Shown piece by piece: positions 54,599-58,924 of a stretch of DNA of 58,924 bases. Both the position numbers and the translations under genes were made by a program. Position 1 is the first letter of the stretch. Each line of letters opens with the position of its first letter. Origin of the DNA: Achromobacter denitrificans NBRC 15125 (lineage in GTDB: Bacteria; Pseudomonadota; Gammaproteobacteria; Burkholderiales; Burkholderiaceae_B); contig NZ_BCTQ01000040.1 of NCBI RefSeq assembly GCF_001571365.1, positions 1 through 58,924 on the forward strand. The letters run 5' to 3'. Under the pieces are notes generated by a model. The model ran no database searches. It was not told where the DNA came from and saw only the letters and a list, made by a program, of their open reading frames with translations.

Positions 54599-55480
54599 AT
54601 GAAACGCATCATCCTGTTCGTCATCACCAACCTGGCCGTCATGCTCGTGCTGTCGGCCACGCTGCGCATCCTGGGCGTAGACCGCTACATCACCGCCAAC
54701 GGCCTCAACCTCAACGCCCTGCTGATCTTCTCGCTGGTGGTCGGCTTCACCGGCGCCATCATCTCGCTCCTGATCAGCAAGCCCATGGCCAAGTGGAGCA
54801 CGGGCGCGCAGGTGCTGGATCCCAACTCCCCGCGCAACCAGCGCGAAGCCTGGCTGCTCGACACCGTGCACCAGCTCGCCGACCGCGCCGGCATCGGCCG
54901 CCCCGAGGTCGCCATCTACGACGGCGCCCCCAATGCCTTCGCCACCGGCGCGTTCAAGAACGACTCGCTGGTCGCCGTGTCCACCGGCCTGCTGGAAAGC
55001 ATGAGCGAAGAGGAAGTCGCCGCCGTGCTGGCGCATGAAGTCGCGCACATCGCCAACGGCGACATGGTCACCCTGACCCTGATCCAGGGCGTGGTGAACA
55101 CCTTCGTGGTGTTCCTGGCCCGCGTGGTCGGCTACTTCATCGACCGCGCCGTGTTCAAGAACGAGCGCGGCGTGGGCCCCGGCTACTACGTCACGGTGCT
55201 GGTCTGTGAAATCATCTTCGGCGTGCTGGCCTCGATCATCGTGGCCTGGTTCTCGCGCCAGCGCGAATACCGCGCCGACGCCGGCTCGGCCCACCTGATG
55301 GGCGCCCGCGAACCCATGATCCGCGCCCTCGCCCGCCTGGGCGGCCTGGAACCCGGCGACCTGCCCAAGTCCTTCGAAGCCTCGGGCATCACCGGCAAGG
55401 GCGGCATCGCCGCCATGTTCGCCTCGCACCCGCCGATCCCGGCCCGCATCGCCGCGCTGCAAAACGCCCGCGTGATCTGA
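54599..55480 (+). CDS. htpX: Membrane zinc metalloprotease HtpX
   Basis: A 293-residue inner-membrane protease that degrades misfolded membrane proteins with FtsH. Membrane helices lie at ~4-22 and 38-58; zinc site HEVAH (146-150), with a third ligand Glu in [12 protein letters not shown]. It starts [15 protein letters not shown], as in the family; the ATG at 54599 is used, with GAGGAAC upstream. It is monocistronic with its own terminator. Confidence 0.97.
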   Translation: MKRIILFVITNLAVMLVLSATLRILGVDRYITANGLNLNALLIFSLVVGFTGAIISLLISKPMAKWSTGAQVLDPNSPRNQREAWLLDTVHQLADRAGIGRPEVAIYDGAPNAFATGAFKNDSLVAVSTGLLESMSEEEVAAVLAHEVAHIANGDMVTLTLIQGVVNTFVVFLARVVGYFIDRAVFKNERGVGPGYYVTVLVCEIIFGVLASIIVAWFSRQREYRADAGSAHLMGAREPMIRALARLGGLEPGDLPKSFEASGITGKGGIAAMFASHPPIPARIAALQNARVI

Positions 55481-55501
55481 CCCACGCCTGCCGAATGGCA
55501 A

Positions 55502-55536
55502 AAAAAGCCCCTTGAGCGTTGCTCAAGGGGCTTTTT
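55502..55536. terminator. Terminator of htpX, bidirectional
   Basis: A perfect 16-bp stem (AAAAAGCCCCTTGAGC and complement) with a GTT loop. Confidence 0.95.
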
Positions 55537-55558
55537 ACATCTTCAGGCCGTCCCAAGT

Positions 55559-55695
55559 CGGCGCAGCCCCCTTGAAGGGCAGCGAGCGCATAGCGTGCGC
55601 GCAGCGTGGAGGCCCGCGCCGCCGCCAGGCCGCCCTAAGGCGGCGCAACCCCCTTGGGGGCAGCAAGCGCGCAAAGCGCGCGCAGCGTGGGGGCC
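55559..55695 (+). repeat. Dispersed GC-rich intergenic repeat, copies B and C in tandem
   Basis: Copy B (55559-55613) and copy C (55641-55695) share a common frame: CGGCGCARCCCCCTTG, then GGCAGCRAGCGC, an A/T-rich centre and GCGCGCAGCGTGG. They are offset by 82 bp. GCCGCC (55621-55626) and GGCGGC (55639-55644) between them can pair. They lie between the htpX terminator and the sdaA stop. Confidence 0.8.
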
Positions 55696-55700
55696 CTCCC

Positions 55701-57092
<1,392 letters not shown>

Positions 57093-57262
57093 GCAAAACT
57101 CCAGTGCTTCTAAGGTTGATCAGGCAATGATACGCGTAGCCCATGCCGCGCGCAGCAAAGCCCAGGCGGGCGTATGCTGTATTGCGGGGACAGGTTTCCC
57201 TGCCCCGGCCGCGCATGCGATCATTACAGAATTATTACTTGTCATAAAAAGAATGGAAACGG

Positions 57263-58924
57263 ATGTCAGGACTCATCACGCTGCTTGATTTCGCGGGCTA
57301 TGTCGCCCTGCTCCTGTGGGGCGTGCACATGGTCCAGACAGGCGTGCAACGCGCCTTCGGCGCCGCGCTCGGCGCCGCCCTGGGCAAGGCGCTCGGCACC
57401 CGGCTGCGGGCCTTCGCTGCCGGGCTGGGCATCACCGCCGCGCTCCAGAGCAGCACCGCCACCGGCCTCATGATCACCGGCTTCGCCGCCGGCGGGGTCG
57501 TCAGCCTGGTGCCGGCGCTGGCCGCCATGCTGGGCGCCAACGTGGGCACCACGCTCATCGTCCAGCTGCTGTCCTTCGACCTGACCTCCCTCGCCCCGAT
57601 CCTGATCCTGGCCGGAGTCTGGATGTTCCGCCGCTACCCGCCGGGGCGCACGCGCGACCTCGGCCGCGTATTCATCGGCCTGGGGCTCCTGCTGCTGTCG
57701 CTGCACCAGCTGGTCGAACTATTCCAGCCCTTCCAGACCGCCCCCATGCTGGGCATGATCCTCGACGCCCTCTCGACCCAGCCGGTGGCCGCCGTGCTGC
57801 TGTCGGCCGCCTTCACCTGGGCGGCGCACTCCAGCGTCGCCGTCGTCGTGCTGGTCATGTCGCTCGCCAGCCACCACATGGTCGCGCCGCACGTCGCGTT
57901 CGCGCTGGTGCTGGGCGCCAACCTCGGAACCGCCATCAACCCCATGATCGAGGGCGTGACCGGCGACGACCCGGCCGCGCGCCGCCTGCCCCTGGGCAAC
58001 CTGCTCACGCGCGTCGCCGGCGTGCTGGCCGGCCTGATTCTGCTGCCCTACCTGCAGCCGATGATGAGCGAACTGGCGAACGATCCAGCCCGCGCGGTGG
58101 CCAATTTCCACACCCTGTTCAACGCCGTCATCGCCGTGGTGTTCCTGCCGCTGCTCACGCCCTACGCCGCCCTGCTCACCCGTTGGCTGCCCAAGCGCGC
58201 CGACCCGAACGACCCATCCCGTCCCCAGTACCTGGACGAATGGGCCCACGACGTGCCGGCCGTGGCCCTGGGCAACGCCGCCCGCGAAGCCCTGCGCATG
58301 GCCGACATGCTGCAAACCCTGCTGCTCTACGCGCGCGCCGGCTTCAAGCGCGACAACCGCCACCGCATGGTGCAGGCGCGCCAGCTCGACAGCGCCCTGG
58401 ACAAACTGGAAAACGCCATCACCACCTACCTGGCCACGCTGGACCAGGAAAACATGACGCGCGAGGATCTCCAGCGCCTGGACGACATCCTGGCCTTCAT
58501 CAGCAACGTGGGCCATGCGGGCGACATCGCCCACCACGGCCTGCTCAGCCACGTCGCCAAGCTGCGCAAGCAAGGCTGGACCTTCTCGCCCGAGCAGCGC
58601 GCCAGCCTGGACGAAACGCTGGGCCAGCTCATCGCCAACCAGCGCACGGCCGCCGCCCTGTTCGTCAACGACGACCTGCGCCAGGCCCGCTCGCTGGCGG
58701 GCGAAAAGGCGCGCTTCCGCACGATAGAAACCACCGCCGCCGACACGCACCTGCAAAAGATCAAGGCCGGCGAGGTCGACGCCGCCGAAGTGGGCGCGCT
58801 CTACCTGGACATCCTGCGAGACATGAAGGGCATCAACTCCCACCTGGTGGGAGCCGCGGCGTATCCGCTGCTGGCGCGCCACGGAGAACTGCTCCCTAGC
58901 CGGCTGCGCGAAGCGGGGAATTGA
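57263..58924 (+). CDS. Na+/Pi cotransporter-like protein with PhoU-like C-terminus
   Basis: A 553-residue protein of the NptA/YjbB family. Two inverted membrane repeats carry ALQSSTATGLMITGF (about 60-74) and AAHSSVAVVVLVM, the QSSS-type substrate motifs; a PhoU-like helical domain occupies residues ~340-545. YjbB in E. coli exports phosphate. The stop TGA is the last codon of the window, so the gene is complete. A weak GGAA lies before the ATG at 57263. Phosphate export here would complement the phosphate release of the phosphonate island, but they are not linked. Confidence 0.9.
   Translation: MSGLITLLDFAGYVALLLWGVHMVQTGVQRAFGAALGAALGKALGTRLRAFAAGLGITAALQSSTATGLMITGFAAGGVVSLVPALAAMLGANVGTTLIVQLLSFDLTSLAPILILAGVWMFRRYPPGRTRDLGRVFIGLGLLLLSLHQLVELFQPFQTAPMLGMILDALSTQPVAAVLLSAAFTWAAHSSVAVVVLVMSLASHHMVAPHVAFALVLGANLGTAINPMIEGVTGDDPAARRLPLGNLLTRVAGVLAGLILLPYLQPMMSELANDPARAVANFHTLFNAVIAVVFLPLLTPYAALLTRWLPKRADPNDPSRPQYLDEWAHDVPAVALGNAAREALRMADMLQTLLLYARAGFKRDNRHRMVQARQLDSALDKLENAITTYLATLDQENMTREDLQRLDDILAFISNVGHAGDIAHHGLLSHVAKLRKQGWTFSPEQRASLDETLGQLIANQRTAAALFVNDDLRQARSLAGEKARFRTIETTAADTHLQKIKAGEVDAAEVGALYLDILRDMKGINSHLVGAAAYPLLARHGELLPSRLREAGN

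Noticed and set aside
57239..57249. TTGTCATAAAA resembling half a Pho box before the Na/Pi-type gene
   Set aside because: The second half-site does not match and the position, 14 bp from the ATG, does not suit activation.

Overview
The window reads as a chromosomal segment of a high-GC betaproteobacterium of the family Alcaligenaceae, most like Bordetella or Achromobacter. The evidence is gene content: a Bug-type tripartite-tricarboxylate binding protein, the rpsF-priB-rpsR-rplI order, a globin-coupled diguanylate cyclase of the BpeGReg type, an aspartate carbamoyltransferase with an N-terminal extension, a DUF2917 protein and TctD/TctE-type regulators. I see no rRNA, phage, insertion sequence or CRISPR array. 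The species is inference; the gene families are read directly.

Region by region. 1-2.5 kb: the 5' part of a membrane-anchored Pls/PosA-type peptide synthetase, cut by the window edge. 2.6-6 kb: the divergent metE/metR pair. 6-8.1 kb: recA-recX with a LexA box. 8.2-12.4 kb: a TctDE-like two-component system and an MFS (metabolite:H+ symporter type) transporter. 12.4-17 kb: a candidate small RNA, a small membrane protein, rdgC, the globin-coupled diguanylate cyclase and pyrB. 17-21.2 kb: small lipoproteins, an entericidin, an orphan Nif11-like protein and a flavoprotein. 21.5-28.7 kb: initiator tRNA, a MocR regulator with DedA, small unknown proteins, an Lrp/AsnC regulator, a pdxA-type dehydrogenase and a bile-acid:sodium-symporter-like protein. 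28.7-32.9 kb: the ribosomal/replication cluster rpsF-priB-rpsR-rplI, then a kinase-like gene and dnaB. 32.9-38 kb: xseB-ispA-dxs (isoprenoid start), folE2 and DUF817. 38-41.1 kb: an IclR/Bug pair and an acyltransferase.

41.1-50.4 kb is the most distinctive region, a 2-aminoethylphosphonate (AEP) island: an AEP ABC transporter (PhnS, fused PhnUV, PhnT), PhnX, a FAD oxidase of the family tied to phosphonate operons, a divergent LysR regulator and a PhnZ-like HD oxygenase. Neither the transaminase PhnW nor the hydroxylase PhnY is present. Beside it, on the opposite strand, lies a Rieske oxygenase whose iron triad carries a bridging Glu, as in carnitine and choline monooxygenases. Its 5' leader has a five-copy array of a GCGGATTT-like motif every 13-14 nt. 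Together these suggest uptake of N-methylated AEP and its oxidation to phosphonoacetaldehyde without transamination.

50.4-58.9 kb: an MFS exporter with a divergent LysR regulator, an sseA-type sulfurtransferase with an EamA transporter, htpX, a tandem pair of a dispersed intergenic repeat, sdaA and a Na/Pi-cotransporter-like protein whose stop codon is the last codon of the window. Dispersed repeats (four copies of one family, two of another) occupy several intergenic gaps.
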